Assembly (NCBI GenBank): GCA_030433055.1
Contig: JAUILJ010000518.1
Coordinates: 1 to 6,153 of the forward strand
Direction of reading: 5' to 3'
DNA: 6,153 bases
Source: Polyangia bacterium
Lineage (GTDB): Bacteria > Myxococcota_A > Polyangia > Polyangiales > Polyangiaceae
Below, piece by piece: positions 1 to 5,568 of the stretch; within the stretch, counting starts at the first letter, position 1, and the number at the start of each line of letters is the position of its first letter. The position numbers and the translations under genes were made by a program. Under the pieces are notes generated by a model, which saw nothing but the letters and a program-made list of their open reading frames with translations, ran no database searches and had not been told where the DNA came from.

Positions 1-176
1 GTTCACCCCAAGGCATCACGGGGCTCTGCAGCGGTGACGGCCGCGTCACGTTGATGATGCCGCACCCCGAGCGCGTGTTCCGCAGCGTGCAGCTCTCGTG
101 GCGCCCTCGCGAGTGGGACGCCGACGTCAGCCCCTGGTTGCGCCTCTTCAGGAACGCGCGCGCCTTCGTGGGGTGA
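1..176 (+). CDS. purL: Phosphoribosylformylglycinamidine synthase, C-terminal fragment (5' end outside window)
   Basis: This is the last 57 codons of a gene that enters from the left; the first full codon is at position 3 and the TGA stop is at 174-176. The fragment is the end of the glutaminase (class I glutamine amidotransferase) domain of PurL, which converts FGAR, glutamine and ATP to FGAM in the cytoplasm during purine synthesis. The diagnostic stretch is GRVTLMMPHPERVFRSV (visible residues 13-29), where the His and Glu of HPE are the second and third members of the Cys-His-Glu triad. The ending SPWLRLFRNARAFVG closely resembles the C-terminus of the ~1300-residue one-chain PurL of enterobacteria, so this is probably the long fused form and not the small PurL/PurQ/PurS type. 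The start and catalytic Cys are not visible. It has no evident functional link to the next gene. Confidence 0.93.
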   Translation, partial: SPQGITGLCSGDGRVTLMMPHPERVFRSVQLSWRPREWDADVSPWLRLFRNARAFVG

Positions 177-180
177 GCTC

Positions 181-205
181 GGGCACCCGTTGGTTTCTGG
201 TGCCC
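181..205 (+). terminator. Hairpin just after purL, possible terminator without U-tract
   Basis: GGGCACC (181-187) and GGTGCCC (199-205) form a perfect 7-bp stem with an 11-nt loop, starting 5 nt after the purL stop. No run of T follows, so it is not a classical intrinsic terminator. Its position suggests termination or 3'-end protection of the purL transcript, which is an inference. Confidence 0.35.
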
Positions 206-292
206 ACCGCTCGCTGCGGCGCTCCTCACCCCCAAAAAACTTCGAAGAAATTCGCGCTTCTCTCGCCGCAAGTGGGGGATCGACGAAAAAGT

Positions 293-317
293 CTGGGCTG
301 AGTTGTAACCAGCCCGG
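293..317 (+). promoter_or_regulatory. GC-rich hairpin in the leader region
   Basis: GGGCTG (295-300) pairs with CAGCCC (310-315). The stem extends outward by a T-G wobble and a C-G pair to 293/317, giving 8 pairs around a 9-nt loop. No T-tract follows. It could be part of the 5' untranslated region of the lipoprotein mRNA or a second, inefficient stop for purL read-through; the sequence does not decide between these. Confidence 0.3.
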
Positions 318-445
318 CTCACCTTCCGTATCGACGCATCCATGAACCCGGAGCAGGCGTGCTGCTTCGGCTGGGTTGGATCATGCGTATCGCTGACGCG
401 TCGCAACGCGCGCGAGCGCGGGCTTGCGTCGAGAGCAGGCCGCTC

Positions 446-452
446 GAGGAGG
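446..452 (+). promoter_or_regulatory. Strong ribosome binding site fixing the lipoprotein start
   Basis: GAGGAGG, a near-complete Shine-Dalgarno sequence, lies 9 nt before the ATG at 462. It is the best ribosome binding site in the window and argues for 462 as the start over the in-frame ATG at 342. It also fits high expression of a small precursor protein compared with its modifying enzyme, whose own start has no clear site. Confidence 0.75.
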
Positions 453-461
453 TTTCTAATC

Positions 462-899
462 ATGAATGCAAAGACCATCACCATCGCTACCAGTGTCGCT
501 GCCCTCCTGCTCGCCGCAGGCTGCACCAACTCGGACGATGAGGGCACCGGCAGCCAGGGCAGCAACGCCGAGAAGATCAAGTGCGATGGGGCGAACGACT
601 GCAAGGGGTTGTCGGAGTGCGAGAGCGTCGACGGTAAGAGCTCCTGCCAGGGTCTGAATGACTGCAAGGGCGAAGGCTGGATCAGCCTGACCCCGGAAGC
701 CTGCGAGAAGGCCGGCGGCACTCCCCGCACGGAAACGACCGCGAACGTGAAGTGCCAAGGCATCAACGAGTGCAAGGGCCAGAGCTCCTGCGAGGGCGCG
801 GATCACGCGTGCGCCGGCCAGAACGAGTGCGCGGGTATGGGCTTCGTCGAGGTGCCCACCGAGGGTGACTGCACCGAAGCCGGTGGCACGGTCATCTGA
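462..899 (+). CDS. Cysteine-rich lipoprotein, bufferin-like (BufA2-type) MNIO substrate with duplicated module
   Basis: A 145-residue precursor. Residues 1-20 form a lipoprotein signal peptide ending in the lipobox LAAGC, so Cys21 should be lipidated after export. A short polar linker (22-38) follows, then two tandem modules at 40-87 and 97-143. Each has six cysteines in the pattern KCxGxNxCxGxSxC...CxGxNxCxGxG...CxxAGGT. The cysteines are 41, 47, 53, 62, 68, 81 and 98, 104, 110, 117, 123, 137; module 2 is looser, with EG in place of G-x-S neighbours. The repeated CxGxNxCKG motif resembles the cysteine-rich bufferin precursors modified by MNIO enzymes, and an MNIO gene is the next gene downstream. 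In studied relatives selected cysteines become copper-binding heterocycles (thiooxazole) or oxazolone/thioamide groups. Which cysteines change here, and the metal bound, are inferred or unknown. The start at 462 rests on GAGGAGG and the signal peptide. It could instead be an unmodified disulfide-rich lipoprotein, but the neighbour makes this less likely. Confidence 0.85.
   Translation: MNAKTITIATSVAALLLAAGCTNSDDEGTGSQGSNAEKIKCDGANDCKGLSECESVDGKSSCQGLNDCKGEGWISLTPEACEKAGGTPRTETTANVKCQGINECKGQSSCEGADHACAGQNECAGMGFVEVPTEGDCTEAGGTVI
579..890 (+). repeat. Tandem duplication of a six-cysteine module within the lipoprotein
   Basis: Codons 40-87 (579-722) and 97-143 (750-890) encode two copies of the same ~47-residue module, separated by nine residues rich in Thr and Asn. 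Shared features are KCxGxNxC, the SxC, the second CxGxNxCxG, a following Gly, and the end CxxAGGT. The copies differ at many positions in both protein and DNA, so the duplication is old and not a recent slippage event. Spacing between the third and fourth cysteines is 8 residues in copy 1 and 6 in copy 2. Confidence 0.85.
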
Positions 900-914
900 G
901 TTCCGTCATCTGAG
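891..914 (+). repeat. 14-nt-period direct repeat spanning the lipoprotein stop codon
   Basis: GTCATCTGAG occurs at 891-900, where it contains the last two codons and the TGA stop, and again at 905-914, just past the stop. This looks like a small local duplication at the 3' end of the gene. The second copy runs into the repeated GAGCTCTCAA element that builds the adjacent hairpin. Confidence 0.7.
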
Positions 915-923
915 CTCTCAAGG

Positions 924-949
924 CCGAGCTCTCAACGCTGAGAGCTCGG
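924..949 (+). terminator. Strong hairpin between lipoprotein and MNIO genes (attenuator or mRNA stabiliser)
   Basis: CCGAGCTCTCA (924-934) and TGAGAGCTCGG (939-949) form a perfect 11-bp stem with the 4-nt loop ACGC. The left arm contains GAGCTCTCAA (926-935), which also occurs at 912-921, so the right arm could instead pair with the earlier copy over about 9 bp, giving two mutually exclusive structures. No T-tract follows. Sited 25 nt after the lipoprotein stop and 75 nt before the enzyme start, it could partly stop transcription or protect the upstream mRNA 3' end, giving more precursor than enzyme. The structure is seen; the role is inferred. Confidence 0.6.
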
Positions 950-1024
950 AGACCAAAGTCCTCCTGGGTTGCGGCTCGATCCATCCCCCGCGATCGAGTC
1001 GCTCCGTTTCATTCCTCGCGACCG

Positions 1025-2884
1025 ATGGCTCCGACTACCTCCCCGCAACACGGCGTTGGACTGCGCACGAAGCACTATCCGGAGGTGCTGACGAGCGGTT
1101 TGTCCCTGGGCCTGATCGAGGCCATCACGGAGAACTTCATCGACCGTGGGGGCAGGCCACGCAAGGTGATCGAGCGCGTGCGCCGGGACTCGCCCGTAGC
1201 ATTTCACGGCGTCTCGCTGTCCCTCGGCGGCGCGGCACCGCTCGATCGCGCGTTCCTCGAGCGGCTGCGACAGCTAGCGGCGGATCTCGAGGCGAGCTGG
1301 CTCAGCGACCACCTGTGCTTCGGGCGAGTAGGCAAGCACTACGGCCACGATCTGTGGCCGCTGCCGTTCACCGAGGAGTCTCTCGGGCATGTTGCCGCGC
1401 GGATTAGAGAGGCGCAGGACATCCTGGGTCAGCAGATCCTGGTGGAGAACGTCTCGAGCTATGTCGAGTACGCCGAGAGCACGCTCACGGAGTGGGAGTT
1501 CCTGGCGGCGCTGGTGCGCGAGAGTGGCTGCGCCCTGCTGCTCGACGTGAACAACGTCTTCGTCAGCGCGTTCAATCACGGCTTCTCCGCTGACGACTAT
1601 ATCCAAGGCATTCCCCAGGGCTGTGTGCGTCAGCTCCACCTCGCGGGCCACCTGGACAAGGGTGATTTCCTGCTGGATAATCACGGCTCCCAGGTTCCCG
1701 ACGGCGTCTGGCAGCTGTACCGAGCGGTTGTGCGCCGCTTCGGCGCGGTGCCCTGCATCATCGAGTGGGATGAGAACGTCCCCGATCTGCCCCGCTTGCT
1801 CGAAGAGAGCGCCACCGCCGCGCGCATCGAGGCCGAGGAGCTCCCCCACGTCAGGGCCCTCGAGGGCGCTCCCTCGGTTGGGGGTGAGGCGCGGCGCACA
1901 GGCTCGGCGCCCGCCGCCTCCGACTCCAAGACGGCGAGCCTGCAGCAGCTGTTCTGGCGCTCCGTGCGCTACGACCCGGCGCCGCCCGAGGTGGACGAGG
2001 AGTTCTCGTCCCGGGGCAAGTTGAGCGGCCGCGATCGCATGGCCGTGTACCGCAACATGTACTGGTACCGGCAGATCGACGCGCTGTTCGACAGCTTTCC
2101 GCGCCTCGCGCGGGCCCTGGGCACGGAGCACTTCACCAAGCTCGTGACCCGCTACATCAGCGCCTATCCGTCGGAGCACTTCGCCCTGGAGTACCTGGGG
2201 CGCGCGTTGCCTCGGAAGATCCTTGAGGAAATAGAGGCGGGGGTGGCGCCATGCACTGCCGCGGGACGCAGCGTGCTCAAGCCGGGGCACGCAGAGCTCG
2301 CGAGCCTCGAGTGGGCACACCTGTTCGCGTTCCTCGCGGTCGATCACGCTGCGCTGGATACCAGCGCCATCGATCCGACGCGCTTCGCCCTGTCACGGCT
2401 CGGCTGGGCACCTTGCTTGCAGGTCGTTCGGGTGACCGGGCTCGCGTTGAGCGCCTGGGACGAACTGCGCGAAGAAGGCGCCAAGCTCTCGGGCGACTCG
2501 CCCCTAGCCATCGACTCCGACGCGCAACAGAGCGAAGCTGACGCGCGTATCCGCGAGGTTGCGATCTGGCGCAAGGACCTGTTCTCCCATCACATCGCGC
2601 TGGCAGACGACGAAGCGCGCGCGCTGACCAGCGCGCGCGCGGGCGCTTCTCTGGCGGCGGTGTGTGACGGCTTCGCGGACGCGGAGGATCCCGTGACTCG
2701 GGCCTTCGAAGTGCTCCGAGGCTGGTTCAGTCGTGGCTGGATCGTGGCTCTGGAAGAGATCCCCAAGGGGGAGATCGACTCTGAAGCGACCTGCTCGGCT
2801 GTCAGGGCCGGCGGCGGGCCAAGTGAAAGCATTTCGGCTCGGCATGTAGCCGAAGTCGATATTTTGCGTACGGAAACTAGATGA
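1025..2884 (+). CDS. Fused MNIO (DUF692) - DUF2063 peptide-modifying enzyme (BufB-BufC-like fusion)
   Basis: A 619-residue soluble protein with two domains. Residues ~9-275 are a TIM-barrel MNIO (DUF692), a multinuclear non-haem iron oxygenase that modifies cysteines of peptide substrates. Visible family motifs are HGVGLR (9-14), ENF (36-38), HGVSLSLG (61-68), SDHLCF (94-99), ENVSSY (141-146), LLDVNNVFVSAFNHG (172-186), HLAGH (205-209), DNHG (218-221) and IIEWDENVP (245-253). These hold the probable iron ligands, including H61, H96, E141, D174, H209, D218, H220 and E247 (assigned by family analogy). An Ala/Gly/Ser-rich linker (~277-303) leads to a DUF2063 domain with MAVYRNMYWYRQIDALFDSFPRL-type motifs around 340-365 and SLEWAHLFAF. 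DUF2063 proteins (BufC, HvfC) are the partners of MNIOs in substrate recognition and are usually separate. The start at 1025 lacks a clear Shine-Dalgarno, but the first MNIO motif begins eight residues later. The likely substrate is the upstream lipoprotein. The ATGA overlap with the next gene implies translational coupling. Confidence 0.9.
   Translation: MAPTTSPQHGVGLRTKHYPEVLTSGLSLGLIEAITENFIDRGGRPRKVIERVRRDSPVAFHGVSLSLGGAAPLDRAFLERLRQLAADLEASWLSDHLCFGRVGKHYGHDLWPLPFTEESLGHVAARIREAQDILGQQILVENVSSYVEYAESTLTEWEFLAALVRESGCALLLDVNNVFVSAFNHGFSADDYIQGIPQGCVRQLHLAGHLDKGDFLLDNHGSQVPDGVWQLYRAVVRRFGAVPCIIEWDENVPDLPRLLEESATAARIEAEELPHVRALEGAPSVGGEARRTGSAPAASDSKTASLQQLFWRSVRYDPAPPEVDEEFSSRGKLSGRDRMAVYRNMYWYRQIDALFDSFPRLARALGTEHFTKLVTRYISAYPSEHFALEYLGRALPRKILEEIEAGVAPCTAAGRSVLKPGHAELASLEWAHLFAFLAVDHAALDTSAIDPTRFALSRLGWAPCLQVVRVTGLALSAWDELREEGAKLSGDSPLAIDSDAQQSEADARIREVAIWRKDLFSHHIALADDEARALTSARAGASLAAVCDGFADAEDPVTRAFEVLRGWFSRGWIVALEEIPKGEIDSEATCSAVRAGGGPSESISARHVAEVDILRTETR
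2615..2640. repeat. Perfect 12-bp GC inverted repeat inside the DUF2063-coding region
   Basis: GCGCGCGCGCTG (2615-2626) and CAGCGCGCGCGC (2629-2640) are exact reverse complements separated by 2 nt. GAAGCGC (2612-2618) and GCGCTTC (2643-2649) extend the symmetry with a 2-nt slip. The alternating GC tract is within coding sequence (around Ala-Arg-Ala-Leu-Thr-Ser-Ala-Arg-Ala) and may only reflect Ala/Arg codon choice in a GC-rich genome, although it could form a hairpin or Z-DNA. Confidence 0.6.
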
Positions 2885-3549
2885 AGTCGAGCCCTCGCGT
2901 CAGCACACCGACTAGCCCGCTGGTCCTCACCCCCAAACCCGACTCCGCACCTGGGCGCCGCGTCCAGCGCCTGGCGTGGCTCGGCTTCGTCAGCCTGCTG
3001 GCGATCGGGCTCTTCGGGGCGGCGTGTTCTGGTGGTGACGAGGGCGTCGACTATCCGACGGGCCCTACCATGCGACCGGGGGAGAACTGCCTGGCCTGCC
3101 ACCAACCGGGCTTCGGCGATCCGGCGCCGACCTGGTCTGCCGGAGGCACGATCTACGGTTCCAAGTCCGCGAACGCCGACGAGGGAGTGAAGGGTGTGGT
3201 CGTCACCATCACCGACTTCAACGGCGTCACGAAGAGCGCCAAGACGAACCGCGTCGGCAACTTCTACTTCGACGACGAGCTGGAGCCGCCCTACACCGTC
3301 TCCATCGAATACGAAGGGGAGACGATCGAGATGCCCCTGGAGGCGCCCGCAGGCTCCTGCAACGCTTGTCACAGCTGGCCGGATCCGATCGCCGACGCGC
3401 CGGGTCGCATCTTCACCCCTCAGGGCCGCGGCGACTGGGAGCCCATGGACTGGGACGCAGGAGACGCTGGGGACGGGGATGACTCTGGGGAAGACGGTAG
3501 CGTCGAAGCGGGTGAGCTGGACGCCGGCCTGGCGGACGACGCTCGCTGA
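2881..3549 (+). CDS. Dihaem c-type cytochrome lipoprotein with carboxypeptidase-regulatory-like fold
   Basis: A 222-residue protein that starts inside the stop codon of the MNIO gene (ATGA overlap), so it is probably translated by coupling. A long basic N-terminal region (1-30) leads to a hydrophobic segment (31-46) and the lipobox FGAAC, predicting lipidation at Cys49. The mature part has two haem-c motifs, CLACH (70-74) and CNACH (160-164). Between them residues ~87-150 look like a small beta-sandwich of the carboxypeptidase regulatory/CNA-B kind (GGTIYG, GVVVTITDFNG, TNRVGNFYF, PPYTVSIEYEG). Met64 or Met151 might serve as axial ligands, but this is a guess. The last ~33 residues are an Asp/Glu/Gly-rich acidic tail. 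It is expected on the periplasmic face of the envelope, transferring electrons. The partner is unknown; sharing a transcript with an MNIO and its substrate suggests redox handling of metal or thiols. The haem motifs are seen, but haem loading is inferred. Confidence 0.85.
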   Translation: MKSSPRVSTPTSPLVLTPKPDSAPGRRVQRLAWLGFVSLLAIGLFGAACSGGDEGVDYPTGPTMRPGENCLACHQPGFGDPAPTWSAGGTIYGSKSANADEGVKGVVVTITDFNGVTKSAKTNRVGNFYFDDELEPPYTVSIEYEGETIEMPLEAPAGSCNACHSWPDPIADAPGRIFTPQGRGDWEPMDWDAGDAGDGDDSGEDGSVEAGELDAGLADDAR

Positions 3550-3597
3550 GCGAACGCCGCGGTTGGTGATTGTTCGCGCCTTGCCCGGGACGCGGTC

Positions 3598-3603
3598 TAG
3601 AAT
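3598..3603 (+). promoter_or_regulatory. Candidate -10 box before the kinase gene
   Basis: In the 102-nt gap between the cytochrome and kinase genes, TAGAAT (3598-3603) matches the TATAAT -10 consensus at five of six positions and lies 48 nt before the kinase ATG. A TTG-type -35 box at a normal 16-18 nt distance is not seen: TTGCCC at 3581 is only 11 nt away. It may start a separate kinase-phosphatase transcript, or be chance. Confidence 0.25.
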
Positions 3604-3651
3604 ACGGATTGACCTCACGCCTCGCCGCCCTGGCGGCCTGCGCACTTCCGT

Positions 3652-4653
3652 ATGTCCGAAGATCGCCCTGGAAAACGCCTCGCCGGCAAATACGAGCTCG
3701 TCGCGAAGATGGGCGAAGGCGGTATGGCGGTGGTCTGGCGAGCGCTCAATCATGGCAGCGAGGGTTTCGCGATGCCGGTCGCGGTCAAGCGGGTGCACCC
3801 GGGCTTCCGCGGGCACTACGAGGTGCGGCAGCTCTTCATCGAGGAGGCGCGGGTCGGCGCTGGGCTGCGCCATCCCACCATCGTGCAGGTTCACGACTTT
3901 GGTGCCGACGAAGAGGGCGAGCTGTTCCTGGTCACCGAGCTGGTGAATGGACTGCACCTCGGCGAGTGGAACAAGGCGTTCACCGCCGCCAAGAAGCGCC
4001 CGCCCTGGCAGATCGTGACGGCCATCGCGATCGAGGTGCTCGAGGCGCTCGACGCGGCGCATACCCGCTTCGATGAGCAGGGTGAATCGGCAGCGATTTA
4101 CCACCGGGATTTGACGCCAGACAACGTGCTGCTCGATCTGTCTGGCGTGGTGAAGCTCGCAGACTTCGGGATGGCGCGCGCCATGGATCGGGCTCGCATG
4201 ACTCAACCCGACATCGTGAAGGGTAAGCTCAGCTACCTCGCGCCCGAGATGGTGCGGGGCGTCGACCCCAGCGCTCAGAGCGACGTGTTCGGCCTGGGGG
4301 TCGTGATGTGGGAGGTGCTGAGCGGCAAGCGCCTGTTCGACGCGCCGACGGATATCGAAGTCGTCGAGCTACTCAAGGACGCCCGCGTCCCCATGCTGAG
4401 CATGGAGCGCCCGGAGCTCCCGGTGGCGATCACGCAGATCGTACATCGGGCGCTCGAGGTCGACCCGAGGCAGCGCTTTGGCTCTGCCCGCGAGATGATG
4501 GTGGCGCTGATCTCCGCCTTGCGAATCCTCCCGGAACCAGTCGATCGACAGATCCTGGCGCGCAGCTTCCAGGCGGCCTACGACGTCGTGGTGAAGCATC
4601 GGGTGGAGCTGAACTACCGAGTGGACAAGGTTCACAAGGCCGTCGGCGGCTGA
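3652..4653 (+). CDS. Hanks-type serine/threonine protein kinase, soluble
   Basis: A 333-residue kinase that would phosphorylate Ser/Thr of unknown protein targets with ATP. The domain fills residues ~14-290: glycine loop GEGGMAVVW (21-29), ATP-anchoring Lys46 in VAVKR, alpha-C Glu65 in EEARVG, catalytic loop HRDLTPDN (151-158) with Asp153, DFG (171-173), APE (197-199) and SDVFGLGVVMWE (210-221). All core catalytic residues are present, so it should be active. The catalytic-loop Lys of the usual DLKPxN is Thr155 here; Ser or Thr at or near this place occurs in other bacterial kinases. No transmembrane segment or extracellular sensor is present, and the ~45-residue C-terminal end holds no domain I recognise, so it is cytoplasmic and its signal is unknown. 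No clear Shine-Dalgarno precedes the ATG, but the motif order fits this start. The phosphatase gene begins 3 nt after its stop. Confidence 0.93.
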   Translation: MSEDRPGKRLAGKYELVAKMGEGGMAVVWRALNHGSEGFAMPVAVKRVHPGFRGHYEVRQLFIEEARVGAGLRHPTIVQVHDFGADEEGELFLVTELVNGLHLGEWNKAFTAAKKRPPWQIVTAIAIEVLEALDAAHTRFDEQGESAAIYHRDLTPDNVLLDLSGVVKLADFGMARAMDRARMTQPDIVKGKLSYLAPEMVRGVDPSAQSDVFGLGVVMWEVLSGKRLFDAPTDIEVVELLKDARVPMLSMERPELPVAITQIVHRALEVDPRQRFGSAREMMVALISALRILPEPVDRQILARSFQAAYDVVVKHRVELNYRVDKVHKAVGG

Positions 4654-4656
4654 GTC

Positions 4657-5568
4657 ATGGTTGCCTCCTCCTCGACGCTGCGTCGGACGCTGTGCGCGGT
4701 GAGCCTCGCGCTGCTGTTCGTGCCCGCCACTGCTGGGGCAAGCGAGCCAGAGGACGCCCCTTCCGCCCGCCGCCTGGAGTGGCGCTATCGTCGTGCGGAC
4801 GTGTGGGAGTATTCCGCGACAGCGGTGGTCGCAGGCGTCTACGCTGCGATCGAATTCGGCGTACCCGTGAAGGAGGAACCGGGCTGGACCGGACCGATAT
4901 TGTTCGACGAGCCTGCTCGGGACGCCTTCCGTATGAAGTCCCGTTCGGGGCGCGTACGGGCTTCGGACTGGAGCGACGTCACGACACTGGCGACCCAGGT
5001 ACAGGTGATTCTCGACGGGGCGCTGGTGCCGGTGCTGAGTGACGACTGGAACTTCGACACGGCCTGGCAAGTCAGCTTCATCAACATCCAGGCGATGACC
5101 CTGACGGGCATGTTCGCTCGTGCTGGCCACCGCTTCATCGGGCGCCAGCGACCAAGCGTCGAAGAGTGCAACGAGGATCCGGACTACATCGAGTACTGCG
5201 AGGTCGCGAAGAACTCCGGGTTTCCGGGAGGACACACAGCCGCCGCCTTCGCCGCTGCGAGCTTGGTGTGCGCGCACCATGGGGCGTTCGACTGGTACGG
5301 CTCGGAGCTAGCCGACAGCGGCACGTGCGTGTTCGGCTTGGGGGTGGCCACGGCGAGTTCCTTCCTCAGGCTCTCGACAGATCGGCATTACCTCTCGGAT
5401 AATCTCGTCGGTATCCTGCTGGGCACGGGGATCGGCTACGGCTTGCCGCAGCTACTGCACTACGGCCATCCTCTCAGCGTGAAGAGCGACGACGGGCTCG
5501 CGCGCGCCGGTGTGGTGCCACTGGTCACCGACAGCAGCCTGGGCTTGCAGGGCCTGGGGTACTTCTAG
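4657..5568 (+). CDS. PAP2-superfamily phosphatase, exported, with altered active-site motifs
   Basis: A 303-residue protein of the PAP2 (type 2 phosphatidic acid phosphatase) superfamily, which hydrolyses lipid phosphates or pyrophosphates at membranes. Residues 1-28 look like a Sec signal peptide (basic TLRR, hydrophobic core, cleavage after AGA). The three motifs are present but not standard. Motif 1 is HRFIGRQRP (158-166), with His158 where the family has Lys. Motif 2 is FPGGH (189-193), with Gly where PSGH has Ser. Motif 3 is RLSTDRHYLSD (238-248), with Arg238, nucleophile His244 and Asp248 intact. Hydrophobic stretches near 53-69, 139-156, 192-208, 224-240 and 250-267 suggest helices packed in or against a membrane. 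Four cysteines (171, 181, 205, 224) could form disulfides outside the cytoplasm. It starts 3 nt after the kinase stop, so the two are probably co-translated. Substrate unknown; activity may be reduced or shifted by the two substitutions. Confidence 0.85.
   Translation: MVASSSTLRRTLCAVSLALLFVPATAGASEPEDAPSARRLEWRYRRADVWEYSATAVVAGVYAAIEFGVPVKEEPGWTGPILFDEPARDAFRMKSRSGRVRASDWSDVTTLATQVQVILDGALVPVLSDDWNFDTAWQVSFINIQAMTLTGMFARAGHRFIGRQRPSVEECNEDPDYIEYCEVAKNSGFPGGHTAAAFAAASLVCAHHGAFDWYGSELADSGTCVFGLGVATASSFLRLSTDRHYLSDNLVGILLGTGIGYGLPQLLHYGHPLSVKSDDGLARAGVVPLVTDSSLGLQGLGYF

Larger units (their letters stand above)
177..461. other. Intergenic region between purL and the cysteine-rich lipoprotein gene
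   Basis: No convincing gene is seen in these 285 bases. They contain the purL-proximal hairpin, an A-rich patch around 234-250, a second hairpin at 293-317 and the ribosome binding site of the next gene. The reading frame of the lipoprotein stays open upstream to an ATG at 342. The extra 40 codons would bury the signal peptide and have no good ribosome binding site, so they are treated as non-coding. The promoter of the lipoprotein gene should lie here, but I could not identify -35/-10 boxes or a metal-responsive operator with confidence. Confidence 0.6.

Noticed and set aside
229..278. CCCCCA (229-234) and TGGGGG (273-278) as a possible structured leader
   Set aside because: Only 6 bp enclosing 38 nt, with no supporting inner stem; likely chance in GC-rich sequence.
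98..301. 67-codon plus-strand frame starting inside purL
   Set aside because: It overlaps the purL end in another frame, has no ribosome binding site or recognisable features, and runs into the hairpin region.
321..327. ACCTTCC resembling half of a CueR-type copper operator
   Set aside because: No matching inverted half-site at the required spacing and no promoter boxes around it, so a copper operator cannot be supported.
342..461. 40-codon upstream extension of the cysteine-rich lipoprotein from the ATG at 342
   Set aside because: It would place 40 polar, Arg-rich residues before a complete lipoprotein signal peptide. The ATG at 462 has a strong GAGGAGG at the right distance.
865..1407. 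180-codon plus-strand frame across the lipoprotein end and MNIO start
   Set aside because: It is an Arg/Ala/Ser-rich shadow of the MNIO frame, spans the intergenic hairpin and has no motif.
1274..2347. Minus-strand open frame (357 codons) opposite the MNIO gene
   Set aside because: It lies entirely inside a gene with clear DUF692 and DUF2063 motifs and shows no motif of its own, so it is a shadow frame.
2590..4206. Long minus-strand open frame (538 codons) antisense to the MNIO end, cytochrome and kinase genes
   Set aside because: It crosses three well-supported plus-strand genes and contains no recognisable domain. It is rich in Arg/Ala/Val/Asp, as expected from the complement of GC-rich coding DNA.
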